Shown piece by piece: positions 43,611 to 56,274 of a stretch of DNA of 64,000 nt; positions within the stretch are counted from its first letter, which is position 1, and each line of letters begins with the position of its first letter. The position numbers were made by a program, and so were the translations under genes. This stretch comes from Trissonchulus latispiculum (Eukaryota > Nematoda > Enoplea > Enoplida > Ironidae), in assembly GCA_030248195.1 (NCBI GenBank), contig JASAND010030329.1:1-64000 (forward strand). The letters are read 5' to 3'. The notes under the pieces are model-generated. The model saw only the letters and a program-made list of their open reading frames with translations. It had not been told where the DNA came from and searched no databases.

Positions 43611-44560
43611 GGTAGTTGGTGCTAAATGCTAACAGTATGTAGAATTTGAATGATCCAGTGCTTGGCTTGCGACTTACACAAGCGGGATAAGCTGAAATTT
43701 TCAAAACGCTGTCACTCATTAACGGCTGAATGAAATTAGCTCAAATTTGGCACAAATGCGTAAATAAACATAACGCAGGGGCAATTTTTTCAGTATTTCG
43801 ATTTATGCAGTTTTGAGTATTTTATGAATATTCGAAAACTTTGAAAGTCAATATCTCACGGAATATACGATTTAAACAAAAACTAAAAAAATTGCCCCTG
43901 CGCGCCCGTCACATAAACGTGCATGCAAAATTTGAGCGAGTTTGGTTGCAGCATTTATGAGAAAATCAAAATGAAAAATTTCGCACTAATCACTTCAGTT
44001 TTTCGCAAATATTATGCTTTTAATAAGTCGCACAGTGTATTTCATAAAATAATAAACAAATCCAACACAAAAGCAACGTGAAAAGCCCTGTAGAATTAAT
44101 TTCCGAACGATTGGTTTTTACATTAGCATTCGCGTTGAGAATGGTAAACGTAACTTTGTCATATATTCAACCGCCTATAACTTTTGATTGCAACCACGTA
44201 CAGGAGAGATCTGCACATCGATGTAACGGGCTTTTTGTGCTCTTTCAAATGGTGTATTCGGCGTTGTCGTTTGCAGCTTCAATAAAATTTTGAAATTTTA
44301 AGCCATACCGGTAGCTAGCCAAGCAGGTGATCTCCGTTGCCGAAATTTTGTCAAAAGATGCCCCGCCAACCAGAGTAAGTTTAGTTGGGATTTCTTTAAA
44401 ATTGAGCTAAATTTTATATCTAAAGTCTAAATTTATTAAGTTAAATTAAATAAATTTATCTAAGCTAAATTAAATTTATCTAAGTCTATATCTAAAGTCT
44501 AAATTTTATATCTATAATCCCGATAATGCAAGCGCCCCCTGAAGTAGATTTACGTGAAGC
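43611..44560. other. No gene; repeat-derived AT-rich DNA
   Basis: The phrase TAGCTCAAATTTGG, shared with 4600 and 14240, marks another dispersed element near 43735. No ends were defined. A TTTATCTAAG/TAAATTT-rich stretch lies at 44430-44515. Confidence 0.45.
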
Positions 44561-45249
44561 TTTAATAAAATTGCACCATAACTGACAAAGTTGCAAAAAA
44601 AGTCCTGCTTGTGGCAGTAGTGGGCAGGCGCTGGGAGCATAGGTGTAATTGGGGGGGGGGGGTGGTAACCCCTACCCTAGCCATTTTTACCATAGGTGTG
44701 TTAGGGGGTGGGGATGGGGGAGGACCTCCCTCCAAAATGACAAATTTTGGCGACCCCCCCAGATTTTTGGCCAAAAATGGCATAAAATCGAAAATTTAGG
44801 GGGGGGGTCCCCCCACCCGCCTCCGTCGGAAACCCCCCCAGATTTTTTGCCCAGCCACCACACCTATGATTTTTACAACCCCCCCAACTGGGGAGGTGGG
44901 TAGTCGCGCCCACGGCGCGAAAAATTGGCCAAAAATTGGGTATTTTTAGGGTAAATTCAGAAAAATTTTTCAAAAAGTCCAAGTTTTTGGCTTAAAGTGC
45001 TTTATTATTGCGAGAAATAAATTTTAACGGTTTTATTGGACTTTCTGGCTCAATGTTTACCTTAGTTTAGACTTAGAAACATGTTTCCAATTAAGTTTTC
45101 GAGTTTAAAACCCCTGTCTAATGTCAATATTACTTCATAGTTGAATGTTTTTTGGCATTAGCAATGGCTGAAAATCATAGGTGTAGGTAACGGAGATTTG
45201 GGATGGGGGAGGCTCCCCCCCAGCCCCAACCTTTTCTGGGGAGCCCCCT
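44561..45249. other. G/C-homopolymer repeat family, segment 1
   Basis: Runs of G and C up to twelve long alternate with CCCCCCAACTGGGG-type arms, a CGCGCCCACGGCGCG palindrome (about 44907) and GGACATTTTTGAAAATTT-like sequence. The same family recurs at 46070-46440, 47001-47640, 53250-53500 and 55560-56180. Long open frames across it are composition artefacts. Confidence 0.6.
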
Positions 45250-46066
45250 CACAGGGAGAACTTTGGTGGGTAAAATCGTTGTAAATTGCTGCGCAAGGTA
45301 CAACGATTTTACCATGAATTTACCACGAATTTTTAATGAAATTTTAATAATTTTTAATGTATTTATATACAATGATTATATCCGATTTTTCCATGAGATT
45401 TTAATGGATTTATATACAATGGCTTTACTTCGGCTTTTATGCGTATTTACAATATTTTTACCACGTTGTAAAATTGTTGTAAATCTGTTGTAAAATCATT
45501 GTAAATGCAATTGGACCAATTTACAATGTTTTTACAACTTTTACAACGAAGTTACAACGTCCTTATAATGATTTTACTATATGGTAAATTTGTTGTAAAA
45601 TCGTGGTAAATGTTTACAACGTTTCTACAATGATTTTACAACGAATTTACAACGTGGTAAATCTGTTATAAAATTGTTAAAACTTATTTTGGAGCATTGT
45701 AAAAACGTTGTAAACATTTATGACGATTTTACAGCAAGTTTACCACATGGTAAAATCGTTAAAAAACGTTGTAACTTCGTTGTAAAAGTTGTAAAACATT
45801 GAAAATTGGTCCAATTGCATTGACAATGATTTTGCAACAGATTTACAACAATTTTACAACGTGGTAAAAATATTGTAAATACGTATAAAAACCGAAGTAA
45901 AACCATTGTAAATCCATTAAAATCTCATGGAAAAATCGGATATAATCATTGTAAATCCATTAAAAATTATTAAAATTTCATTAAAAATTCGTGGTAAATT
46001 CATGGCAAAATCGTTGTACCTTGCGCAGCAATTTGCAACGATTTTACACAAAAAGTTCTTCCTGTG
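45250..46066. mobile_element. Foldback element with about 390-bp arms
   Basis: CACAGGGAGAACTTTGGTGG at the left is mirrored by AAAGTTCTTCCTGTG at the right, and the arms pair almost to the centre near 45650. Each end has a further hairpin (GTAAAATCGTTGTA with TACAACGATTTTAC). The body is made of short TTTACAACG variations. It interrupts the G/C-homopolymer family and has no coding capacity. Confidence 0.85.
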
Positions 46067-46414
46067 CCTCTGGAGACCCCAGGACCCCCCCCACCTTCCC
46101 CCCAAAAATTTTTTCATTTTTTATGCCAAAAATAGCATTTTCAGCCGTTCCTAATGATAAAAAACATCTAACCATTAAGTAATTTTAACATTAGACAGTG
46201 GTTTTAAACTCAAAAACTTGATTGCCAACATGTTTCCAAGTCCAAAATAAGGACAATATTGAGGCATAAGATCCATAATACAGTAAAAAACGTGTATTTC
46301 TCATAATAATAAGCAGTTTAATCCAAAAATTAGGACATTTTTGAAAATTTTTTCAAAATTTAACCAAAAATACCCAATTTTCGGCCATTTTTCGCGCCTT
46401 CGGCGCGACTACCC

Positions 46415-47000
46415 CAGTGGCGCACATAGGAAATTTTTTCAGGGGGGGGGGCGGACCTCAAAAAATTTGGGGGGTCTTGGGGCAAAATTTTTGAAAGCCA
46501 GGATTAAAACTCATAAATAAGCGTAAATTCAACAAAATCAAATAAATTTTGCTCCGACCAAGGTCGCACCCGGGATTTAGAAGAGGGGAGTTGAGTCTCA
46601 AAAAGTTTTTCCTTTCACCAGGTGCACAAGATTTCGAAATAGCAAGAAATCTATCGGGGGGCCTGGGGGGCTAGCCCCCCAGAAGTTGAAGAATTTTTTG
46701 TTTTTGCAATAAAATCGGTCTTCGAATCTTTAATTCTTTTCATACTGAAGAACTGAGAAAATTTTAAAAATTCTTGACATTTTTAGGCAAAAATGGTAAT
46801 TTTCTCCGAAAAGTCGGATGCATTCCAAGCTTTTTCTTCATAAATGCAATAAATATGCCGTTATAAACTGGAAAATTCGCGCCGAAGGCGCGAAATTTTT
46901 TGGGTTTTTGCCCTTTTTCCTCTTTCTCCTTAATTTTTCCTATCTTCAAATCGCGACGGGGGGGGGCGGACGCCCCACCGCCCCCCTAAGCGCGCCCCTG
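46415..47000. mobile_element. hAT-type non-autonomous element, 586 bp
   Basis: CAGTGGCGCACATAGG opens and GCGCGCCCCTG closes the element, flanked by the 8-bp duplication GACTACCC (46407-46414 and 47001-47008). It is inserted in the G/C-homopolymer family. No transposase is encoded. Confidence 0.88.
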
Positions 47001-47651
47001 GACTACCCCCCCCCCCAGTTGGGGGGGACGGACGTCCCCCCCCAAAAAAGTTTTGGGGTAAAGTTGAAAAAAAGGCTTGGGGGGGGGCTACCCCCCCAAC
47101 CCCCCCACCTTACACCTATGGTCATAAGATCCATAATGCAGTTAAAAACGTGTATTTCGCATAATAATAAACAGCTTAAGCCAAAAATTTGGACATTTTT
47201 GAAAATTTTTTCAAAATTTACCCTAAAAATGCCCAATTTTTTTGCCATTTTACGCGCCTTCGGCGCGACTACCCCCCCCCCCCCCCCCCCGCCCAGTTGG
47301 GGGGGGGGGGAAGGTCCCCCCGAAAACGTTCGGGGGGAGCGTTGAAAAAAGGCTTGGGGGGCTACCCCCCTTGGGGGGGGTTTAGGGGGGAGGTTCTAAA
47401 CAGGGGGCTTCCCCAAAATTCCGGGGAGGGGCCCCCAACCCAAATCCCTCTTACACCTTGGCTGGGAGGCATTACTTGTGGGTGTAACCGATATTTCGGG
47501 TGGGGGGGCCTTTCTTGGGGGCCCCCTCTGGAGACCCTCCAACCCCCCCCCCCAGGACCCTCCATATATACCTCCCCCCAAAAAATTTTTCAATTTTTAT
47601 GCCAAAAATCGCATCTTCAGCCGTTTCTAATGCCAATGAAGATTCATCTAT
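47001..47651. other. G/C-homopolymer repeat family, segment 2
   Basis: This continues the family interrupted by the hAT element, with CGCGCCTTCGGCGCG at about 47254 and GGGGGG/CCCCCC runs. No gene is supported, although reading frames stay open for up to 187 codons because of the repeats. Confidence 0.55.
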
Positions 47652-49790
47652 TATGTAGGGGCGCGATAGCGCCCCTACGTAATATGGGTGTAAAGGCGTC
47701 TGCGCGGCCCCCTGGAGACCGTGTTGGCCTTGTGCCACTGCCAGCTAATTAGAGATTCGGGAGGGGTAAAAATGTTACCATCGTAAAGTACTCGAGTAGT
47801 ACTACAAGTATCACCATACTTTTGGTTCGAATTCGAAACTTCAAATTTTTGCACTTGGCAATAGTTAGTTTGCGTTTGCTTTTTTTTCTAGGTGAATAAC
47901 GCTTTTCGGAAGTGCATTTTCTAGCGAAGTGTTGGAACGTTGTGGGCATTTTGGTCCAATACTACTGTCATATGTTGGTAGACAGTGTCCCCCCATGCTA
48001 CCTTTTTTGGTCATTTTGGCACCTGGCCAATTTTGGCTCTCTGCCAAGGCCCCAAAGTCGGACTTTCGCTATTTTGGCACTTCGGTTGTGGTGGACTTTT
48101 CTTCACAGGCTAGCAGCTAGATCGGTTTGGTTTATTTTATTTGAATATTTCGGCCAATGCACACAAAGTAACGAGGGGGATTTTTTAATTTCGTTCTGTA
48201 GCTTTCAGGAGATGGGCCCAAACTTTGCTTTTTTTGGCCTGTTTTGGCGAAAAGTTTCTAAGTCCCACTTTTACTAGAAATGGCCTAAAAGTCACTAAAA
48301 ATGGCGTTTTTCGGCCTCGGGGTGGTCCCCATATATAGTAAATCGGGGTCGCTGAAAACGATGAGCATACTGCCGATACCGCCCGAAGTGACCACTGGTC
48401 AGCATGGCTCCCGCGGTTCCTCGCCCAGGGTCAAAGTTGGGAAAACTCACTCTAAACAGCGTTTTTCGGCGTTTTGGTCGGCGGCATATATAGTAAATCG
48501 ACTACACTTGTTTCAATGGGCATATCGCCAGTGGTGCAATGGGCATATCGCCACGGAAGTGACCACTGGTCACTACAGCCCATGGGGCCTATTGACCACT
48601 GGTCAAATGGCCTAAAACAGCGTTTTTCGGCGTTTTGGTTGGGGGCATATGTAGTAAATCGACTACGCTCGTTTCAATGAGCATATTACCGAAACCGATG
48701 GAAGTGACTACTGGTCACTACGGCCTTGGGGCCGTATTGACCACTGGTCAAATGGCCTAAAACAGCGTTTTTCGGCGTTTTGGTTGGGGCATATGTAGTA
48801 AATCGACTACGCTCGTTTCAATGAGCATATTTCCGAAACCGATGGATGTGACCGCTGGTCACTACGGCCGTGGGGCCCTATTGACCACTGGTCGAATGGC
48901 CTAAAACAGCGTTTTTCAGCGTTTTGGTGTGGGGCATATGTATTAAATCGACTACGCTCGTTTCAATGAGCATATTACCGAAACCGATGGAAGTGACCAC
49001 TGGTCACTACTTCCTTGGGGCCGTATTGACCACTGGTCAAATGGCCTAAAACAGCGTTTTTCGGGGTTTTGGTTGGGGGCATAAATAGTAAATCGACTAC
49101 GCTCGTTTCAATGAGCATATTTCCGAAACCGATGGAAGTGACCACTGGTCACTACGGCCGTGGGGCCCTATTGACCACTGGTCAAATGACCTATTTTTCG
49201 GCGTTTTGGTTGGGGGCATATGTAGTAAATCGACTACGCTCGTTTCAATGAGCATATTTCCGAAACCGATGGAAGTGACCACTGGTCACTATGGCCTCGG
49301 GGCCCTATGGACCACTGGTCAAATGGCCTAAAACCGCGTTTGTAGGCGTTTTGGTTGGGGGCGTATGTAGTAAATCGACTACGCTCGTTTCAATGAGCAT
49401 ATTGCCGAAACCGATGGAAGTGACCACTGGTCACTACGTCCTTGGGGCCCTATTGACCACTGGTCAAATGGCCTATTTTTCGACGTTTTGGGGGGGCATA
49501 CTGTATATAGTAAATCGATTACGCTCGTCTCAATGAGCACATTTTCAGATCTGACGGAAGTGACCACTGGTCACTACGGTTTAGATAGTCAACTGACCAG
49601 TCGTCGAACTCCCTAAAACTTAGTTTTTCGGTTTTATAAAAGTTTAAATAAAGCTAGTATAAACGGTTTAAAATATAGTTTTAGTTGCGGAGGTTTTGAT
49701 ATAGTAAATCGACAACGCTCGTTTTAATGGGCATATTGCCGAAACCGATGGAAGTGACCAGTGGTCACTACGGCCTACTGACTGACCACT
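47652..49790 (+). mobile_element. Hairpin-ended element with 145-bp array, copy A2
   Basis: It starts at the stem-loop TTATGTAGGGGCGCGATAGCGCCCCTACGTAATA, then unique sequence matching the inverse of 9560-10310, then a 145-bp array from about 48380. Phrases ATTGACCACTGG recur at 48591, 48736, 48880, 49025 and 49170, later 49452, with one shortened unit. The far end is not resolved. Confidence 0.78.
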
Positions 49791-50143
49791 GGCAAACCCC
49801 CACGAAAGTGGCCCCTTAGTCCTGTGTATTGCAAGTACCCTGCGGGATGCTCGGCTCCTTCTTAACTCATTACGTAATCTCACTGGAAACGCATCCATCA
49901 TTAAGCCGGAAAATTAAGCTTTGCCGTCTAATTAAACTAGTTAAGTTAAACAAGAAAAATTTTGAAAATTTTGCTTTCTGATTTTTTCACTGCAAAATTG
50001 GTACCAAAGGGGGATCCACTTTTTGATGGGGAATTTCGCCTCCTCTTGCCAATTCTCCCTCGGCCTCGACATACGAGCTAATCTTAAGGCCAATGTTTAA
50101 CAACATTGGAATATTGTCAGAGAATCTTTAAAGTGCTAAGAGG
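49791..50143. other. Unassigned DNA
   Basis: It lies between the A2 array and element C2. Nothing is recognised. Confidence 0.4.
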
Positions 50144-50363
50144 ACAAGAAAGTAAAATGCTCCTCCGGAGCATGGAAAAGTAATATGGGTGGATGTGGTG
50201 AGGTTGCGAAACAAAGAGAGGACTAGTTTTGAAAATGCTTAATATGGGGCTAGGTTCTAAAAGAAAGGAGGACTAGGTTGTGGGCGAATTAATATGGGCA
50301 CAGCGTCGCCGAGCAACCCATATTCGCGGGCTTGCACGCTTCGCTTCAGCGTTTGTCATATAT

Positions 50364-52607
50364 ACAAGTAACAAAAATGCTCCGCACAAAAGGGGATAAT
50401 AATATGTGTGTTGGGCCTATGTCTATCCTTTATATTCCGGTTGAGAAAGGCATAAATCCGACACCGCAAAAGTTGCTCAGCTCACTTAGGGCTTTCTTTT
50501 GGTACCAAACTTTACCACTTTTGAAAAATTTTATTTTTGACCCAAAATCGCCTAAGACCCCACCCCAGGGTTTTTTTTGGTCGCCGAACTTTAGGCCAAA
50601 TGGCCTCAACGACTCAAATTTTTTAGGCCATCAGAAAAAAATTTAGGCCATCCAAATTTTGTTAATTTCTAGGTTGTGCGTTATTGTACGCATTGTTAAA
50701 ATTACAGTTATCATATATTCACGCGTTATATATTCAAAAATCGCTGTTTACCAACAAAAATCGACATCACTGTTTAACACACTAAAAAGCTACGCTTTTA
50801 CCTTAAAATTGCAAAAATAGAACCTTGTTAGTTAGCATAGAAATCATAGTGCACGACAGTTTTAATGAATGAATTTTCATTGAAAATTAAAACAGGTAGG
50901 AGCACACGAGTATGAACCAAAGAAAGAAAAAATAAACTAAAAGAAATAAAGTTAAACTACATACTAAAATATCATTTCTTCGATGAAATCTTTATAATAG
51001 TATATATAAATGAAATTATAACTTGAATGTGTATTTACAAGTGCAAATAGACAATGTAACTAGCTGGCGATTGGCGCAGCCCAGAAATACAAGGGAAAAT
51101 GTATAAATTCGCGCCGAAGGCGCGAAAATTTTTTTAGAAAATTGTTGTTTTTAGTTAAAAACAATAAAATTTAAATGGGTTTTCGTCGAAAAATTTAGGC
51201 CAAATGGCCTCAACGGCCAAAATTCTTTAGGCCATCGACTCATAAATTTAGGCCATGGCCTAAGCTATGGCCTAAAAAAAACCTTGCCCCACCCCACCTC
51301 ACCACAGCACTCTACATCCACTTTGGGAACGCAGTTCTATGACAAAAGTTGCTCAGCTCGCTTAGGGCTTTCATTTGGTACCAAATTTGACCACTTTTGA
51401 AAACTTTCATTTTTGACCGAAAATCGCCTAAGTCCCCACCCCACCCCACCACAGCACTCTACAGCCACTTTGAGCATGCAGTTCTATGACAAAAGTTGCT
51501 CAGCTCGCTTAGGGCTTTCATTTGGTACCAAATTTGACCACTTTTGAAAAATTTTATATTCGACCACTTGACCCCCCACCCGACTGACCCTTCAAACGGC
51601 AAAGTGAAACCAGCCCAGCAAAATAGGTACGTCGGACGGCAAAACGGATACCGGGAATGAGCTGGGCACACCAGAAAACCCCTATAGACAAAGTTTTGAG
51701 AGGCCAGGTAGAGCCTACTATGGACCTCCAGGAAGCGGTTTCCGACATGACCTTCCAGACGGCAAAGTGGAACCAGCACAGCAAGATGGATGAGTCCTAC
51801 GGCAAAAAAGACACCGGGAATGAGCTGGGCGCACCAGAAAACCCCTATAGACAAAGTTTTGAGAGGCCAGGTAAAGCCTAGTATGGACCTCCAGGAAGCG
51901 GTTTCCGACTTGACCCTCCCGACGGCAAAGTGGAACCAGCTCAGCAAGATGGGTGGGTCTGACGGTAAAACTGACTGCGGGAATTGATTCTCCGTGCCAG
52001 AAAACCATTGTATGGAAGATTTGAGCGTTCAAAGTTAAATAGATAGCGAGAAATTTCGATTTTTCATTTTTCGAATTTTCGCCATCTTTGACGGGCCACT
52101 GTGGTCGCTAGGGAAGCAATAGAGAAACGCAACCTGGACCGTTAGTTAGTTCAATATATGTAATTTCTGAATATAAAAAGAAATCAGCTCCAGCTCGTAA
52201 CGTTCGACCTGAGCGACGACCACGAACATCCTGCGGCGCTGTGGCGCAGCTGAGGCGCAAAAAAAGTTGTGATTCTTAAATTCTTTAGAGGGTACTACTA
52301 GACCCCATAGCCCTTTAGGTTGGCCCACCGCTGCAGATCACGTGAAAGCGGCGAACATTATGTACAATACAACCATCAAATAGGAGAAACCGGAAAAAAA
52401 ACATCGCCGCCATAACCGGTCCGGGGCGCAACTTTTTAACGGTAAGTGATACGGGGCTGAAACTTCACAGACATACTAAACTCGATGTGCTCTACAATTT
52501 GCGCATGAAATCTGCGCAGGATTTTGCGCAGCTTCTGCGCAGCTTATTTTACACTGTCTCCAGCCACTTCACACATATTATAGGGGTCGCTGCCGCGACC
52601 CCTATGA
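50364..52607 (-). mobile_element. Hairpin-ended tandem-repeat element, copy B3
   Basis: Read on minus it begins A|TCATAGGGGTCGC with the palindrome and ends GGAGCATTTTTGTTACTTG|T, like B2. It contains the 162-bp repeats (about 51590-51990) and the 147-bp array (51295-51570), which a hAT element interrupts. No target duplication is seen, as expected for a Helitron-like insertion. Confidence 0.8.
50566..51286. mobile_element. hAT-type element nested in B3 array
   Basis: Ends CAGGGTTTTTTTTGG and the inverse of CAAGGTTTTTTTTAGG are flanked by the 8-bp duplication CCCCACCC (50558-50565 and 51287-51294). TAGGCCATGGCCTA palindromes are clustered near the ends. At 721 bp it has no transposase. Confidence 0.85.
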
Positions 52608-53195
52608 TATGTATAGAACGGTCAACATTAGAGTAAAAAATGTTGAATAGGTAATCTGCGAGATATAGTAGTTGTTTGGCAGGGCAGTTTTAGGCTAGCT
52701 ATATACCCTTAGTTTAGTAGGACTATGACAAGTATCGGACAGAAACATGGGGATGTGGCGGTAAAACTATTGGTTCAATCCGGCAGGATTGCAGTCAAGG
52801 ACAATCGTTATAAAATTATTCTTTAAATATGCTGTCTGTATAAATGCATAAAATGAACACCAAGCGTAGACTTTCCCGAAGGAAAAGTCTGACTATATAA
52901 TACATGGAAGTACGAATAGGCGGATATAGATTATATCATCTAATTTAGAATCTAGAGCTATAATTTAAAGTCTAGAAACTGATATAGATGAATGTATAAT
53001 ATTTACAGCCCGCGAATATGGGTTGTTCGGCGACGCTGTGCCCATATTAATTCGCCCACAACCTAGTCCTCCTTTCTTTTAGAACCTAGCCCCATATTAA
53101 GCATTTTCAAAACTAGTCCTCTCTTTGTTTCGCAACCTCACCACATCCACCCATATTACTTTTCCATGCTCCGGAGGAGCATTTTACTTTCTTGT

Positions 53196-56100
53196 TAAGT
53201 GATTTTGACATTCATGGTTTTTAAACTCGAAAACCTGATTGTCAACATGTTTCCAAGTCCAAAATAAGGCCAATAATGAGTCAGAAAGTCCATAATACAG
53301 TTAAAACGTGTATTAATCGAAATAACCAATTTAAACCGAAAATTTGGACATTTTTGAAACTTTGCAAAATTTACCATAAAAATACCCAATTTTTGGCCGT
53401 CTTCGGCGCGACCCGAGAATATGGCTGGGGGGGGGGGGCTACCACTAGCGTAGTAGAACACAATTTCGGGGGGGGGGGGTGATGCAAAATTTTTCGGGAG
53501 GTCTGGCAAGCTAAGAAAATTTTCTATTTCGTGACCTTGGAATTTTTATAGAGATTCGTTGAGATTACAATAATGTTTAAGGCAGGGTTTTTTTTTGGTT
53601 TCACGATTTGCGCCAGTGCTGCGTCAGAAAAAATTTTATTGCGTCAGGAACTGGGGTCACTGCGTCAAAAATTAAATTTTTTTTAAAAAATTTAATAAGT
53701 ATATATTTTAAACATTATTTTAATATTTAACCAATATATATTTAACTTATCAATACACAGCATTACATTTTCCACCTGTTTTTCAAATTTTGCATTATTA
53801 AAGCCGACTTTAATGTGTGAAGCATTAAGACAGGGCTGCCGCGCGACCTTTCTCAGAAAAAAGGAAAAAAAGGTAACTCGTAACCCACTAGAAAAATTTT
53901 TCAGCTGTTTATATGCATAGTTGAGTGTTTTAAGAAATTTTTTAAAAAAATCGGCTAATTTTTGCTAAAAACCGTAAAATATATATTTGCTAAAATGTGA
54001 GAAATTTTTGGGAAATGAAGGTAAAATTTGGCGAAAACTTTGGATTTCCCAAAGGGGCTTCAAATCCCCCTTCAAAAAACCTGGCGCCGCTACTAGACGC
54101 GTTTCAAGCTTCGTCTTTTTGATCACAGTAAATAGGCTATTATGAAATAGAAAATACGCGCCGCAGGCGCGACATCTTTTGGTTTTGTACCCCTTTAGTA
54201 TTTATATCTTAATTTTTCCGACCCCCGAATTGCAAACAGGAAGGCGACCCAGTATCTGCACTTGACCTAAGGTTTTATATTAAGCAAACAAAAAATAATA
54301 TCAACAAATTCTATAATTCTAAACTCGTACTTGCAGATTATGCTATTAATTCATATTAAGTAAAAATATATGTAGATCGAGCTATTCTATAATAAAACTG
54401 AAAAATTAAGTTAAACAATATTCCGGCGAAGCCGGAAAATTTTTGGAAATTACCACCGTAAGACTAAATTTTTTAGGCACATCTTTGTCGATTTTCAGAA
54501 AATTATTGAAAAAAGGAAATAAAAGGAATTTTTGCAGAAAAAGGACGACCTCGAAAAAAAGGAAAATAAAGGAAAAAAGGAACCGCGGCAGACCTGCATT
54601 AAGAGCTGGAGAAAGAAACAACACGGGGGGTCTGGGGGGCGGGGCGGAGCCCCCCAGAAGCTGAAGAATTTTTGCAATTAAGACTCTCCCAGGAATTAAT
54701 TTAGAGCATTTTCGTGACCAGTTGATGTGGTATTAGGTATAGCCGGTTATTGCAATATGGAATGTATATTAAAATATTTTTAAGTGCTAAATCTGCAAAA
54801 CTTGCAAGCTGTTGCCGCTGCTACATGCGCCCTTATTCAATGAATAAATAAATATTAGTTTGTCAGTCGTCGTAGCAATCAGCAACTAGTAAGAAGGCAG
54901 ACATGCGGGGGTCTGGGGGCGCAGCCCCCAGTAGAAAATTTTTAGGAATATCACGTTTGAAACACAATTTTTCCAGCAAGTTTGCACAATTTTGCCTCTG
55001 GTTGAAGTTCAAATCCAGCTGCGCCAGGCTTGCGTCAGGGCTAATTTCGTTTGCGTCACACGAAAAAAATTTGCGTCATGACGCAGCCCCTGACGCAAAA
55101 AAAAACCATGGTTTAAGGCGCAGTGCGTGTTCGTGCACCAACATAATGCAGAAGGTGATCAAAGTATATTCACCAAATAGGGTAATTTTCACTCATTTTT
55201 TAGTGCGAAACACATGATAGATGACATGATATGATGATGGTGGTATATGTAATATATATATATATATTTATTTCGCGCCGAAGGAGAATTTTTGAATAAT
55301 GGGCGTTCTACACATCGCAAGAAAAAATTCCTGGGGGTGGGCAACACAATTTCATGGGGGAATATTTTTCTATTTTTATGCCAAAAATCGCATTTTCAGC
55401 CATTGCTAATGCCGAAAAACATGAAATCATTAAGTATTTTTAACATTAGACAGGGTTTTCAAACTCGAAAACTTGATTGCCAACATGTTTCTGAGTCCAG
55501 AATAAGGTCAATATTGAGTCAGGAAGTCCATAAAACCGTTTTATAAACGTAATTTTGGCCAATTTTCGCGCCTTCGGCGCGACTCCCCCTCCCCCCAGTT
55601 GGTGGGGCCCCAAAAATTTCTGGGGGGGGGTTTAGAAAAAAGGCTGGGGGGGGGGTTACCCCCCCCATCCCCCAGTTACACATATGCCCCAACCCCCCCC
55701 CCCACCTTACCTATGCTTGTACCCGCACCTGCTGTCGGTTACCGACGTCTATGTCTGTCGATTGTCGGAGTGCACCTGGGGGCCCTCCTCCTCATAGTTT
55801 TACCAGGGGGTTATGGGTATCCCTCTCCCCAAAATTTACGACTAACTTTACCTCCTTCCAGATTTTTTTACTTTCCCTCCCCCACCCTTTTGGTTACCCC
55901 CATCCTCCCAGCCCAGTGGCTGATCCAGGGGGGGGTCCGGGGCCATATGTAGTTTCCCTGAAACTTTGGGTCTCGGGGGGGTAAATTTTGGGATTTTGGT
56001 GGTCGACCCCCGAAATGTGTGGGTACCCCGACCCCCCCCCCAGAATTCGGACCATAGGTGTAACGGAGATTGGGGTTGGGGGGTTTCCCCAACATTTTTT

Positions 56101-56270
56101 GGGGGCCCCTCTGGAGACCCCCCGACCCTCTCAAAAAAATTTTCGTTTGTTATGCTAAAAATTGCATTTTCAGCCGTTTTTAATGATAAAAACACCATGA
56201 ACATATCTGAACGGGAGGTCAAATTTCACTGACCCTTGTGGAAACAAATTGGGTATATACCCCTTGTGAC
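53196..56270. other. G/C-homopolymer repeats and diverged elements, no gene
   Basis: Segments near 53250-53500 and 55560-56180 belong to the G/C-homopolymer family. Hairpins ACGCGCCGCAGGCGCG (about 54160), TTCCGGCGAAGCCGGAA (about 54421) and TCTGGGGGG...CCCCCCAGA (about 54629) mark other fragments. A TGCGTCA-rich stretch at 55020-55110 resembles one at 53610-53680. Nothing codes for a recognisable protein. Confidence 0.5.
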
Positions 56271-56274
56271 AGCA

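Larger units (their letters stand above)
50144..53195. mobile_element. Element C2 with 186-bp TIRs, host of nested insertions
   Basis: Arms 50144-50329 and 53010-53195 are inverted copies of each other and match element C1. Subtracting the nested element B3 leaves 808 bp, close to C1's 784. In C1 the sequence GTCATATATACAA (inverse) runs through the point where B3 sits, giving an approximate empty site. Confidence 0.85.

Noticed and set aside
46818..47752. Overlapping 175- and 187-codon open frames
   Set aside because: They consist of proline and glycine runs translated from C and G homopolymers across repeat boundaries. No domain is visible and the same frames arise in other copies of the repeat.
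51459..51947. 162-codon minus-strand open frame with repeated LVPLCRLEG-like phrases
   Set aside because: It translates the 162-bp tandem repeat. Similar frames arise in every copy and in both strands, which is expected of a repeat without stops.
55910..55945. CAGTGGCTGATCCAGGGGGG as a hAT end
   Set aside because: It looks like a terminus, but no matching opposite end or 8-bp duplication could be found.
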